NCBI GenBank assembly: GCA_014621425.1
Contig: JAANBB010000181.1
Coordinates: 1-64,000, forward strand
Length of the DNA: 64,000 nucleotides
Origin: Cylindrodendrum hubeiense
Taxonomy: Eukaryota; Ascomycota; Sordariomycetes; Hypocreales; Nectriaceae
Direction of reading: 5' to 3'
The translations under genes and the position numbers were made by a program. This document shows, in pieces, positions 22,655 through 33,737 of this stretch; positions within the stretch are counted from its first letter, which is position 1; every line of letters starts with the position of its first letter. The notes under the pieces are model-generated. The model was not told the DNA's origin. It worked only from the letters and a program-made list of their open reading frames with translations, and did not search any database.

Positions 22655-23845
22655 ATGCATAAATCACTGCTTCTCAAAGTATCACTAGCTGCCTCAACAG
22701 CCTTAGGAAAGGCGTGCTTGGGGGGTGGCGCTGATGCAGGGAACTTAACCGTGGCCATGATCAGAAGCCCTCCTCCAAACTGGCCTCTGCCAATTCTCAA
22801 CTTCGATTGGACTGGAACAAAACTCAACATCTCCCAAAACATTGACGAGGGCATCGAACTACTTCATGAAGCGTCTGAGAACGGCGCCAATTTTGTCATG
22901 TTTCCTGAACTTTGGTTCCCTGGGTAAGGGGTCGCCCCGGAGAATCTAGGACGAAAGCTAATGCATGAGTAGGTTCCCTAAAGGTGCTGACGGCAACTGG
23001 TCTCGAGATTTCTTACCCGATTACATCGAGAACAGCATGGTTGTTGGTGATGCCAATTGGAACCGCCTCATTGATGGAATTCGATCTGCTGGTGTCTACA
23101 CTGCTCTGGCATTTGCTGAAAGAACGGGCAAGTACTTGTATATGGCACAAGCGCTTATTTCCCCTCTTGGAGACATATTGATCCACCGTCACAAGTTGAG
23201 GCCATCTGGAAGCGAACGTGCGATATTTACGGACGGAACTATTGGTGAAATTGTGGCTGTGACAACCTCCCTGGGCCGAGTTGGTCTCTTGGAGTGCGGC
23301 GAGTAAGTCATCACCGTCCAATTCTACTAATCGAGATTCTAATTCTCTATTTAAGGCACTGGTACCCAAGCATGACATTTCCACTGCAAGCTCAAGCTGA
23401 AAACTTCCACATCGCTCCGTTCCCTTACATGCTTGAGCCGGCAAACAAGGAGGCAGCCTGGTGGGAGGGTGCGTTCGCCAACATCGGCACATTGGGTCAC
23501 TATTCGAATCTTGCTGGTGCCACATCATTTGTCACAGCTGTGGGAGTCGCATTTGTTGTTAGTCCCTTGGCTCAGCTTGAGGCGTACATAAGCGACACCG
23601 TTGACTTCACGAAGACTCCGATCCTTTATCACAGCATCGAAACCTCCGGCTTCAACACTTCTAAGACGTATGATGCTGATAGCCAGACATCATGGGGCGT
23701 GCTTCAACAAATTCTCAATGGCTTCCCTTCATATATCCCTCGGGATGAGGGCGAGTTTGTCGACTGGCATTCAATTGACATTAACCTGGAGCTAAGTGGG
23801 GAGTACAACATGTCTGCTCCGGGAAGTGCAGGCCCAGGGTCTTGA
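22655..23845 (+). CDS. Secreted nitrilase-superfamily hydrolase
   Basis: Three exons (22655-22923, 22973-23302, 23356-23845) with introns of 49 and 53 bp give 362 residues. The chosen ATG starts a signal-peptide-like segment (MHKSLLLKVSLAASTALGKA); longer in-frame ATGs upstream would bury it. The joins restore PELWFPGFPKG and LECGEHWYPS. The Glu-Lys-Cys triad of carbon-nitrogen hydrolases is present: Glu in MFPELW, Lys in HRHKLRPSG, Cys in LECGEH. The family usually has CWEH at the cysteine; here it is CGEH. The enzyme may hydrolyse nitriles, amides or cyanide outside the cell. It lies tail to tail with a Zn2Cys6 regulator, 64 bp apart. Confidence 0.85.
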
Positions 23846-23909
23846 AGTAGATCTCTGGATATTAGTTTATAATAATATACACACTTATAAGCTACAATAA
23901 TCCGGTGCA

Positions 23910-25750
23910 TCACACGTCAACCATATCGCTGCCCTGACCACATTGCCATTTGTCTAAATCGTTGAGCCTCCTTAAGATGCCATCAACCTTGGACTTGGCA
24001 TTTTCAGCATCCCTGGGGGGCACCTCCAAACCCATAGTCAAATGTTCTAGGTAGGTGGCCCCAATGTCCCTAATCTTTGGAACCAAACTTCTACCGTTGG
24101 CCTCTAGAACTGGTTGAGGCAAATGGTAGAGGATCTCCAGAAGATCATCGACTATTCTTCGGTGTTCCGATCTACTTGTCTCCACTGTTCCTAATCTCTG
24201 GAGTAGATTTGATCGGATATAAAGACTCGTGATGAATATATTAGCGATCTGCACATCATGACCTTGTGTAGCAGCTGGAAGTCGAGATAGTCCACCACGC
24301 CAGCGAAGCTCAGGAGGCAGCCTATCAATTATCTGCTGTACTTTTGCCAAGGCCATGCTCAGACACACTCCAGGATCGCTCGTTGATTGTGTCGACTTGA
24401 CCTCATGCCAAACTGAGAACAGGTCACACAGCGCGTTAAGTCCAGGGATGTAATTGGCACTGCTACCATGCCACTGCCGATCATCTAACTCGACGTCAAC
24501 AGCAGGTTCAAGCTGCTCGTCGGTTACTTCTAGTGGTCGAGGGAGGAACCAGTCCTCGCCTTGGGCACTGAGGCTCACTGAAAGCTTTCCGAAAATATCC
24601 GCGCTACTATTTAATTACCAATGTTAGTAAAGAGAACAGATTGCATCAAGAGAATAGTTACCTGGCAGATGCGAACTGTAGCCAAAAAAGCCGCCGAAGC
24701 ATTTGGCCTTCAACAGCGTCGAGTTCAGCTTGACAGTAGTATGCCAGATATCGGATACCAGCGGCAGCTTCGCTCAGTACATGGAATGAACGCCTGTCAG
24801 CTATATTCGCTTCAGAAATTGCGGGTATAGAGATGCCAATATTGTACATTGTGATGCACCAGCTGACGGTGTATGTTGGTAGCGAAATACCGCTTCCCAC
24901 TAGCTGATGTTGGTCGATGAAGTCGAGACAGCGCTTGACAGTTACCAAACCGTAATTTTCTCGAGGAAATGTAGCTGCCGTTGCAGCACAAATGCTGACT
25001 ACTAAGCCGCAAAATTCAGGATCCGTGTTGGCGTCGCCCTTGTTCAGACACGCCATAAAACGCCGACGTAGTAAAATCGGAGCCAACGGATGGATTTTGT
25101 CAAACCAATCTTCCAGAATATGGGATACAGTTGTTTCGGGGGCTAATGATGAGAGCCAACAATCATTTGAGGACTGTAGACTTGGTTCCTGGACAGGGGA
25201 GGGGGCTATTGCAACCCTTGCTGCTTCTGGAAGTTGCTGTGTGGATGTGCTCGGGAGATCTGGGTCGGTGATAGGCGCCGGAGATTTGGACACAGGCCCC
25301 CTTTTCCGTGCCTGAGACTGCGCCTGTGACTGAGTTACGGCAGCCTCCACTTGGGCATAGCCTCGTGAATGTCTATAACCAACGTATTAGCAATCCTATG
25401 TGTGAAAGCTGAGCCAATCTTAAGCGGTCTGACTTATTCCGAGGGCCTCGTTTCCTGCGAGGGACGTTTTGAGTGCATTCAATATCGAGAGAAACACAAC
25501 CTTGGCATCTCCCAGCATCGTTCCCGGAGAGGCACTAATTATCCCGGAGTCTAATCAGTCGTTGTCTTTTGGTATGCGGGAATTTGCCAAAAGTGCGCAC
25601 CCTGACTTTTCGAGACCGACATGCATCACACGCATTCTGATTCCTCACTGCTCTTGCCTTTCCCTTGTCGGAATTTGGGATTTCGGCACCACGAGACACC
25701 TCCCGAGAACTACTGGGAGTATTTCGTGCATCATTGTTGGTCGACTCCAT
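23910..25750 (-). CDS. Zn(II)2Cys6 transcription factor with fungal-specific TF domain
   Basis: Four exons (25750-25601, 25534-25434, 25372-24662, 24603-23910) give 551 residues. The first intron (66 bp) splits the zinc cluster, and joining restores CDACRSRKVRC with the second half CQGCVSLDIEC, six Cys in the usual order. A basic linker (PRRKRGPRNK) follows. The middle-homology region contains EDWFDKIHPLAPILLRRRF, typical of these regulators. Intron 2 has the unusual donor GTCAGA but a good CTAAT branch and TTATAG acceptor; intron 3 is GTAACT...TAG. The protein is nuclear and binds CGG-type sites by family analogy. Its nearest possible target is the convergent nitrilase gene; that link is only an inference from position. 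Confidence 0.88.
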
Positions 25751-27473
25751 TGACAACGTCGTTATGGCGCAGCCAATCTCGTTGCTTGGCGGAACCGTCT
25801 TGCCATGAGGCCATGTGGAGGGTGGTCAGTAAAAAGCCGAGGAGAAAACCCGGATATTTAAACTTGGAGATAAGGGCGGGGGCCGCAAATTTATCGGATA
25901 TACTCGAGTCATTTTCTCACAGCCGGGGAACGCGATAAAAACCAGCTCGCCGCGAGCTATGGCACTGCTCCACAATGAATCAAACCTCACGACGTACTAC
26001 GTTAACCTTATTCTATCGCCATGGGTAGAATGATCATTTCATTTTACAGTAATGCAAGTTGTGGCTAATCTGTCCTATTTGATTCAATGCTGCGAAGATT
26101 ACATGACATGCCATATATTAAAAGGGGTTTCTCAGGAATATTATCGGTGACTGGCCAAAGATCTCAAGCCTTATCAGCCGCTTTATCAACACCTCTCCCT
26201 CCCTCTCTATTGATGATGATATTTGAAACCGAATAACAGGAGCATCGGCCGTCTTCCAATTCCGCACAGTGATTGTGGCTTGAAGGCGTAGCTGCAAGGA
26301 TTCACAATCAAGATAGAGCAGTGAAAACTGTAGAGTTGGGGGACTGACACAACAAGAAGGGCATATGATGAAAATAGAGAAATTAACAAGGTGAGTATTA
26401 TGGCAGTGACATTAAATACTACTTGATACGCTCCCAAGCAACCTTCCCTTTGCCATGGCAGTTGTTCCATGTAAATCTAAAAGTACTCATCAATAACCCA
26501 CATTTTCACGATTTAGGTGAACTATTTCAAGCAATATAATGTCCCGACGATAATTTCCTTAACATGTAAATTAATTTACAAGACAGTCTAGATTGGCTGT
26601 CACCAGTGCTTAAATGAGACGGGCTGCTATAGAATTTCAACTTGGCTGATGTGGGTATCCCCAACAATGGCTTATAAGTGCTTTTCCAGCTTCAAAAGTG
26701 CAACGAGATTGCACAAAAAAAACATTACCCAAACCCCATAAATAATTCAAGCTCGACTATGACTCAAACGTACGTCATATGCAAGTCAGACCGAGATTTG
26801 AACTGTGGTTGCGCCATTCTGGGAGGCTTACAAACCACGCCAAGAGGAAGTCCGCAAAATCCGCGTTCAACTCCGCACCACAGCCAAGCCTGCCAAGAAG
26901 AAGGATCTGCATGATTTCCCCGATGTGGATATCCCTCATTCATATGTTGGGTAAGCGGGGAAGGCTGCCTATAATTCTCGTGTGATGTAAATGTCGGTAC
27001 AGATGACATGTAGAAAAAATACGCAAAGTGAATACGAGAGGTGTAGGAGAGGCAAGCCAACGCATCATAGGGAACCTTAATGCTAAAGTGTCGACTGTAT
27101 ATTCGGCATAAAGTGATTATATTTTATATGCTAGACCAAGTGCTTTGGAGCACATTGATACAGTCTCGAATAGAATACAAACAACACATGCTGGATACTA
27201 GATTTGTTAGTCAATGACCTTTATTGCGATGCACCTTGAGAGTGGATCTTCTTCATTGTGGGGATCGGCACGAAGCTGCCTAGGAAGGATTGGTAATTTG
27301 TGATTACAAATTCGACGCCGCCAAGTCACCGCTCTCTTGGAAGTGCCTCGCCGGAGTTCTGACCCACCTACGGAGCCGTGTGGCAAGCGGAAACCCGCAG
27401 CCTGTAGTCTCCGTGGCCGTGTTTAATGGAGGCCGCGGAACCCGACCAAGTGACGCTGATACCCTCGTGATAA
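25751..27473. other. Intergenic region with a B-box-like element and a promoter palindrome
   Basis: No protein gene is seen. On the minus strand at 26803-26795 the sequence GTTCAAATC fits the tRNA B-box pattern, but no full tRNA cloverleaf folds around it. Near the right end lies an inverted repeat (27410-27439). Confidence 0.4.
27410..27439. promoter_or_regulatory. Inverted repeat in NmrA-like gene promoter
   Basis: TCCGTGGCC (27410-27418) and GGCCGCGGA (27431-27439) are complementary at eight of nine positions, 12 bp apart. CCG/CGG triplets in inverted order are typical of Zn2Cys6 binding sites. It ends 137 bp before the ATG. Confidence 0.35.
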
Positions 27474-27481
27474 TATATATA
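27474..27481 (+). promoter_or_regulatory. TATA box of the NmrA-like gene
   Basis: TATATATA lies 96 bp before the ATG at 27577, a plausible core promoter position. Confidence 0.45.
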
Positions 27482-27576
27482 CTCAGCTGGCACTGTCTCT
27501 ACCTGCCCTTCATGAGAGACGAGCACCAAGTCTAAAACACTCACTTCTTTCCAATCAACAAATCACTCACCTCAAA

Positions 27577-28485
27577 ATGCGTGTTGCAATTGCTGGCGGC
27601 GGCTCAATGGCCAAATACTTCTCAGAGGAGTTCTTGAAGTCCGGCCATGAAGTCATTATTCTTACAAGAAGCAAGAAAGCCTTTTTTGACAAAGACGGCA
27701 TCTCGCAACGGATAACCGACTATTCTGTCCCGTCTCTCACCAACCATCTTCAAGACTGCGACGTACTTGTGTCCGCAATCCTCGACTACTCCATGGAATT
27801 CGCACGCGTCAATCTTGCACTTCTTGAGGCCTGCAAGCAGAGCCCCAAGTGCAAACGCTTCATTCCGTCTGAGTACGGCGGGAACGTTGAAGACTACCCG
27901 GATCAACCTGGTTTCTACTTCCCCAATCATAATCCGGTTCGAGAAGCGCTACTCAACCAAAGCGAAATTGAGTGGACCGTAGTGTCCTGTGGCTGGCTCT
28001 CCGACTGGCTGGTGCCTTCCAAAAACCGTCACTTTGCCGACATTGGTGATGCGTATCCTATCAACATCAATACGCGGACTGCTACCATTCCGGGAACTGG
28101 CAAAGAGATACTCGCTCTCACGTCCGCTCGTGACGTTGCGAAGAGCGTCTCGGCGCTTCTTGAAGCACCTAAGTGGAGCCCGTACGTGTACATGGAAGGC
28201 GAAGCAACATCTTGGCTGAAGATTGTGGAACTTCTCAAAGAACGCACGCCCGACTTTTCATTCAAGCTCTTGAGCTTGCAAAATATGATTGACGTTGTCA
28301 TCGAGGGAAAATCTGATGAGGAAGTCATAAGTGCGCAGTATGGTATTTTCTCTGCCTCAGGTGCTGGTTACTTTGATCCGCAGAAGGTTGCCGACGACCG
28401 ATCGAAATATTTCAAGAATATTCACTTCCGCAGCATTCGTGAGATACTAGCTGAAGTGGACAAAAAACCAGATGTTATTGTCTAG
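27577..28485 (+). CDS. NmrA-like / isoflavone-reductase-like NAD(P)-binding protein
   Basis: An uninterrupted frame of 302 residues starts with a Rossmann motif, MRVAIAGGGSMAKYFSEEFL, then VIILTRSKK and DVLVSAILD. The segment KCKRFIPSEYGGNVEDY is the NmrA/isoflavone reductase signature (RFIPSEFG type). The glycine motif reads AGGGSMAKY, where GxTGxxG is more common, so nucleotide binding may be altered, as in NmrA itself. Such proteins act either as small-molecule reductases or as redox-sensing regulators in the cytosol or nucleus. No targeting signal is present. The gene has its own TATA box and an inverted CCG/CGG repeat upstream. Which of the two roles applies cannot be decided here. Confidence 0.88.
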   Translation: MRVAIAGGGSMAKYFSEEFLKSGHEVIILTRSKKAFFDKDGISQRITDYSVPSLTNHLQDCDVLVSAILDYSMEFARVNLALLEACKQSPKCKRFIPSEYGGNVEDYPDQPGFYFPNHNPVREALLNQSEIEWTVVSCGWLSDWLVPSKNRHFADIGDAYPININTRTATIPGTGKEILALTSARDVAKSVSALLEAPKWSPYVYMEGEATSWLKIVELLKERTPDFSFKLLSLQNMIDVVIEGKSDEEVISAQYGIFSASGAGYFDPQKVADDRSKYFKNIHFRSIREILAEVDKKPDVIV

Positions 28486-28674
28486 AAAATTAGGGGTATA
28501 GGATCTAATACGTATTGTATTAGAAGAAATGCCGCTACCGGCAGCTAATGAACATTCCATTGACCGTTTTGGATTAGTTGGTTTAACTACCAGTCCCCGA
28601 AGCGCGACGCATGAAACTGAAGGTACCGCTCAAAGGACCGTCAACGACACTTGTAGCTATTGTATCTACAAGGT

Positions 28675-29788
28675 TTAGAGTGACGGCGAGCGCTCCCGTA
28701 GTTTTGGCAGAGGAATCCCCAGTTGTTCGTTGATTCGGAATAACTCATCGACAAGTTCAGGATAGTCAACGTCTGACTGTGGCCGCCTTTCCAGAATTCG
28801 CCTCTCCTCTGTTGTAATTGGCTTACGCTCCCAAATATCTCGATAGATACTATGGTGAGTGATGGCAAATTCCGAGTCCACGCGGACTCGGTTTTGCGCA
28901 TCACTTAAGATGGGGAGTGGGTTGGGTTCTGGAGGGGGAGAATCTGTCTCGGCGAGTAGGAAGTTGAAGAGTGTCTCTTGTTGATCGTCGCGAAGTTGAT
29001 ATACGCGATGGGTTTGGCGGCGGCGGCAGGAGTGGAAATAGATGTTGGGTACTTGTATGGTTTTTGACTCTTCGGCCCGGCGATCAAAAATTGTTACTCC
29101 TCCAAGGACGCGATCTTCAGCCCAGTATCCAACAACATCGGCCACGCCCTCGGGGTAAATATCTGCGTCGAGGTAGGCGTGGTGACTGAAGAGTGTTGGT
29201 CGTGGTGGCACATCGACGAGGCCCTCCACAGGTGGCATTTTCCAGCTGGTAATGCTGTCGATATCTCCTCGGTGCATTCGAAACTCGAGTTGAAATAGCA
29301 GAACTCCGATTTGGTGAAGAGCTACTGCCACCAGCTCGACTAAGCGCACATTAAAGGCTTTGGAATCTGGCTTTGCACTTTGGTAGTCTACAATGGCCTG
29401 AGGCGCATTAGTATCAAACCTGAAAAGAGCAGAGAAGACATACCTTTGGATCAAACATCAAGATATCGGAATCCCACTGTTCGTAGTACTCCCGAGCTTT
29501 CTCTAAGGTACCAGGGCATAGCTCCTCATGCTCCGAGTCAATGGGATGCTCGCCAAAAACGCCACAGTATCTACGATCCCAGGAAACATCACCAGTGGGG
29601 ATTCCATCTATGATTTGGGCATATGTGAATTGCGCGAGCGCGGTAGACAAGATATTCTTGATGGCGCGATCCAGAACGTGGCGGTGAAGTTCTGAATAAA
29701 TATTCCGGAATGGCACACGTTGGTCATGTGCGGCGCGAGCTGCAACTCGCAACATCTCGGTATGAGCCTCTAGCTCCTCGGGGTCCAT
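28675..29788 (-). CDS. Protein of unknown function (fungal, 355 residues)
   Basis: Two exons (29788-29444 and 29397-28675) are joined across a 46-bp intron with GTATGT donor, TACTAAT branch and CTCAG acceptor (phase 0, ...MFDPK then AIVDYQ...). The start ATG opens MDPEELEAHTEMLRV. The protein is soluble, acidic and without a signal peptide or membrane segment. Features seen are a conserved-looking WDRRYCGVFGEHPIDSEHEE stretch and a C-terminal, charged RPQSDVDYPELVDELFR segment. I do not recognise the family. It converges with the NmrA-like gene. The clean splice signals and steady codon use argue for a real gene. Confidence 0.75.
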
Positions 29789-30577
29789 GGCGAGTAGTTG
29801 AGAGTCTGGGTATGAAGTTGTCGAAGATTGAAGTAGATATTGTTGGTCAAGGAACCGAACGAGATGAAGTTGTGGGGTTATACGATGTTTGCCTAAAGCC
29901 TAAGGCTGCACCCTTTTCGAGGAGGAAGCGGTCACACGTTTTCTTTCTGTCATATAAGGACCGTCTTTTTGGCCTGCTATTAAAACCTGTTGATATTTAT
30001 GGCTACCTGATTGATGTTGTAACAAGCTGGAGTGTTAAAGTTGCCGCTACAAGAACGTATAGTTCTTATAGTTTCCTTCTTGAGGCTGTCGCGTTCGCTC
30101 GTAGGAAATACATGAAGCCAAATCATAAAAGGCGATCTCCTCCACAAAAGGCACTCTCTCATAGTGTTATATATACCTTAAAATGTCTGTGTTTAGCATG
30201 GCAACACAGTTGAAGATGACCCTGCTTGGCTGGGGTCGATGAAGTTTCTGGACTACGCCACCTAACAAAATGGGGTTGAGGCCGCTCATGCACTTGGGGA
30301 CGATGAGTTACTGAGGTCTATGTGGGTCCAGCTACCCATATGATCGGTCGCCTCGTTTATCGTCTAGCTTTTAGTTTCCGAGCTACTCGCGAACAGCTTC
30401 CTAATTGAGCAGGGTATTTCCCCAAGCCCATCATTCTGGAAGCTTGGGATTTGTCAACTGCCTGGCACCTTTTCTTCTCTTATTGCCTTATGATAGGTGC
30501 AAATCACTCTAAAATCGTGATACCGGGTTTTGTTGATATTTTCTTCATTCATCCATCAGCTACTAATAATCCCGGGA
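29789..30577. other. Divergent promoter region between unknown gene and Zn2Cys6 regulator
   Basis: About 790 bp without a supported gene. An open plus-strand frame (29710-30213) overlaps the start of the minus-strand gene and carries no pattern. TTATATATACC at about 30167 could serve as a TATA element. Confidence 0.4.
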
Positions 30578-32877
30578 ATGGATGACCCTCATAACTCAGC
30601 AGCGGGACGTACCCGTACTTTCACAGGTTGTAGAACATGCCGAAGCCGACATGTGAAATGCGATGATGCAAATCCTGATTGTGGTCCATGCCGACGAGCC
30701 GAAATTACCTGCGGCGGGTACTGGTCGCCACTGCTATGGATCACAGAGGGGGTGGCTTCTCGACCTGAGCAGCAGCAGACCCAGCGAGTGTTTGAATTTC
30801 GCTATCCACTTCTCAATGGTAAGCTTCGGACATATTGCAACTCATCTAGACTTGCTGATTAATTATTTCAGTAACTCAACGCCGCTCGATGAGCAATGAG
30901 CTTGCTAAGAGCCTTGGCTCATGCTCGGCCTCGGGTCTCTTAGCAGACCTCGATGCATCATCTATGAAGCTCAGAAACGAGGGCAAAGGCTTCACCAGTC
31001 TCTTAAAGGGCCCGTTTGGTGTCTTCCCGATTTCAGATCAAGCTCCCTATACCCCCTTGCTGCGAACCAGGCTGAGTAATAGCCTTGACATAGAACCTCA
31101 ACTCGAGACGCAGCTGGAGTCTGATGAATTTGTTGAAGATGGCCAATGGACTTCTTGGTTCCCTGACATCGCCACGGCCAACTCGGACGATTTAATTTAT
31201 TCTCTTGGATTGGTAACCAATCTAGATCAATGCGACGACAGCTTTCCCAGTCAGGTGCCAATTTTTGAACCACTTCTCGTGGATTCATTTATAGACACTT
31301 CAAGGAGTGAAGGCTTGACGCAATTAGGCCCCGACTTTTCACCGCGTCCTGTTGAAGACGGCGCTAGAGACACCGAACGAGAGGTTGTTGGCACCTCTGG
31401 AATGCGAATGAAGACTTGGTGCACCCCGATTTTCAGTCCAGACCTCACAAAGGTCCACGTCGGCGGCCCAGGTCTCCCAGCCCATGCGGAACTACTACTC
31501 CGTCACTATAAGCACTGCCTGAACGAGACTGAATACAACCGGTCCAAATATGAAAGCCCCTGGCAGCTCATATTTTTCCCTTGTGCCATGGAGACCTTTG
31601 CAGAATTTTCGATTTTTAAAACAATCTCCCACACACGATCGGCACTCCTTTATTCGTTACTCGCACTCAGTGCCTTCTGTCTTCATAAAAAACGCAACGT
31701 GGATTGTCGCGGAGAAAATTGGATCGAAATTGGAGTCGAATATCATAAGAAAGCCCAAAGCCAATTGCGCATTGCCCTCAAACTCGACATACCAAGCGTC
31801 GGGCAAGTCAAATACAAGGAACTTCTTATGGCAGTTCTTGCAATCTCATGGATTTCAGTATGTTTCATTTACTTTTAGCCCTACTCTTACTAAATCCTGT
31901 TTTAGCTATCGAGAGGGGGCTGCTCTTTTCGGATTTTCCTTCTCGATGCTGAAGGGCTTATACGCGGGCATGGGCTGAGACTGACGAACGACATTCCCTT
32001 TGAGTTTCGACTTTTGCATCACATGTATAGCTATCTCCGGATCCTTGCCGAAAGCATTGGAGCATGTTTAGAAGCCCCAACGGATGTAGCTGCTAAGAAG
32101 AGTATCTATCTCCCAGAAAAGGGTGGTAGATTTTGCCTCGCGGAGGAGTGCTACAATATTGGCCTAGACCCAACACAACAAAAGGACATCGAGCTTGGCT
32201 ATACAGATATCCACCTCCAGGAACAAGGGCGATGGGAAAAGACTCTATTTCCAGCTATCTATGGTTTCTCTGAGTCATTATGGACACTTCTTTCACAAAC
32301 TGTCACAGCTGCGAACGAAAAATCACGGATAGACTCCCTTGACTCAACAAATCCGACGCTCACGAATGCCCTGACACACCATATAAATATCCTGGAACAA
32401 TCAATTTGGGCGTGGACTCCTACTCAAGACCTTATAGGACCGCAAAGGCCATCGAATTTGGCTTACCTAGACGATGGTAATCGCCTTAATGATCCACAAG
32501 CACGAAATTTGGACCATGCCCTCCATCAGGCGCTCATTCTTTACTTTTATCAGAACATTTCAAATATCAGTACGATGATTCTTCAAGATACTGTTTCTAG
32601 AGCGCTTGACTATCTGGAGCTCTGCATGGAACACATTGATAACCAAAATTCCAACACCTGCATAGCCTGGGCAGTACTCATCGTATCTTCTGAAGCCGCT
32701 AGGCCAAACCTTCAGGAGAGGGCACTCAAGTGTCTCACGGCTACTGATGAGCAGGGCTTTGTATTCACCAACAAGCCACCGAAACAAATTGTTGCTGCTT
32801 TATGGGAAAGACGTAGGCACACCGGTCATGGAACTGTGACATGGCGACATGTTATTCAGAGCGGCGGATCATTGTAA
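30578..32877 (+). CDS. Zn(II)2Cys6 transcription factor with Fungal_trans_2-like domain
   Basis: Three exons (30578-30818, 30872-31857, 31906-32877) with introns of 53 and 48 bp give 732 residues. The start ATG begins MDDPHNSAAG. The zinc cluster GCRTCRSRHVKCDDANPDCG, followed by PCRRAEITCGG, is complete and lies within the first 50 residues. The large C-terminal part contains HAELLLRHYKHCLNE, FFPCAMETFAEF and HTRSALLYSLLALSAF, patterns of the Fungal_trans_2 group, often linked to amino-acid metabolism (ArcA/Lys14-like). Intron 2 ends in TTTTAG and restores ISLSRGGCSFRIFLLDAEGL. It converges with the RidA gene (32877 to 33027), whose function would suit such a regulator, but that is only positional. 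Confidence 0.88.
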
Positions 32878-33026
32878 AGTCTCCCAATAGGTTGAATATC
32901 AGGACCGAGAGCCATTGGCGATTGGAACAGATTCATGTTCGATACAGTATTCATGCCTATTTGAAAGTTGATGTGGAATTTAATTCCGGCCTTGAATAAT
33001 TGTCCGGTAGGCTAGCCAAGGAATTG

Positions 33027-33737
33027 TCATTGTAAGGCAATGCAATCCATTTGCAATGTGGTTCCACGTGGAGGTATCTTGCTAACTTCCACGGCGCTTC
33101 TTGCAGGAATGTGTGGGAAATATTTGATGTAGACTGAATTGGATTCCTCGTAGTCGGCAATATCCGTAAAGAACATCTGGGAGCCGGAACGTGAGTGGAT
33201 GTTCAGAGAAGGCGGGCATTCTTCCTCAAGGATGGGTCTCTCAAAATGCGGCACATACCTGAACTTTGACAACTTTTTCCAACGACGACCCAGCTACCTC
33301 AAGTGCAGTCTTTGCATTCTCACACATGAGTTTGGTCTTTTCCGCAACGCTTCCATCGAGGACTGTGCCATCGGGCAATAGTGGGCATTGACCGCAGAGG
33401 AAAATGAGACCGTTCATGGGTTTCACAACGGTCTCCATTCCGCGTGAGTACATAATCGGCGTGGTGAGAATTCTTTCTCAAATAATCGAGGTGGAGGAGC
33501 AATCTCAAAGCTAAAAGCATTTGTCGCTGGAAGTTCGAGATCAACTTACGTATGGTCCGATAGCTGTTCAGCCAGTAGTTAGCCACATGAAACATCAGAG
33601 GTCTCGTAGCACTTACGTCGGTCAACTCGGTCTGAGACGATTCTTTTCATGACAGTCATGCTCTTTGCCACCGATTCCCTAACTTCGGCGGAATCCTCCG
33701 GGGTGGTGTACTTGGGTTGTTGAATTGGAGGAGACAT
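33027..33737 (-). CDS. RidA/YjgF/UK114 family enamine-imine deaminase
   Basis: Four exons are proposed: 33737-33617, 33563-33550 (14 nt), 33432-33259 and 33176-33027, giving 152 residues. The tiny exon supplies PIGPY, the start of the classic RidA motif. All joins use GT-AG (donors GTAAGT, GTAAGT, GTATGT). The third exon gives NGLIFLCGQCPLLPDG and GSSLEKVVKVQ, and the last gives FFTDIADYEESNSVYIKYFP, PARSAVEV and a C-terminal DCIAL, all standard. RidA proteins hydrolyse reactive enamine/imine intermediates released by PLP enzymes, in cytosol or mitochondria. The N-terminal extension of about 45 residues is longer than in bacterial RidA. The acceptor of exon 3 is the least certain: a longer reading with YSRGMETVVK exists but has no AG in frame. 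Confidence 0.78.

Noticed and set aside
26760..26880. A functional tRNA gene on the minus strand
   Set aside because: Only the B box fits; the T stem, anticodon stem and acceptor stem do not pair.
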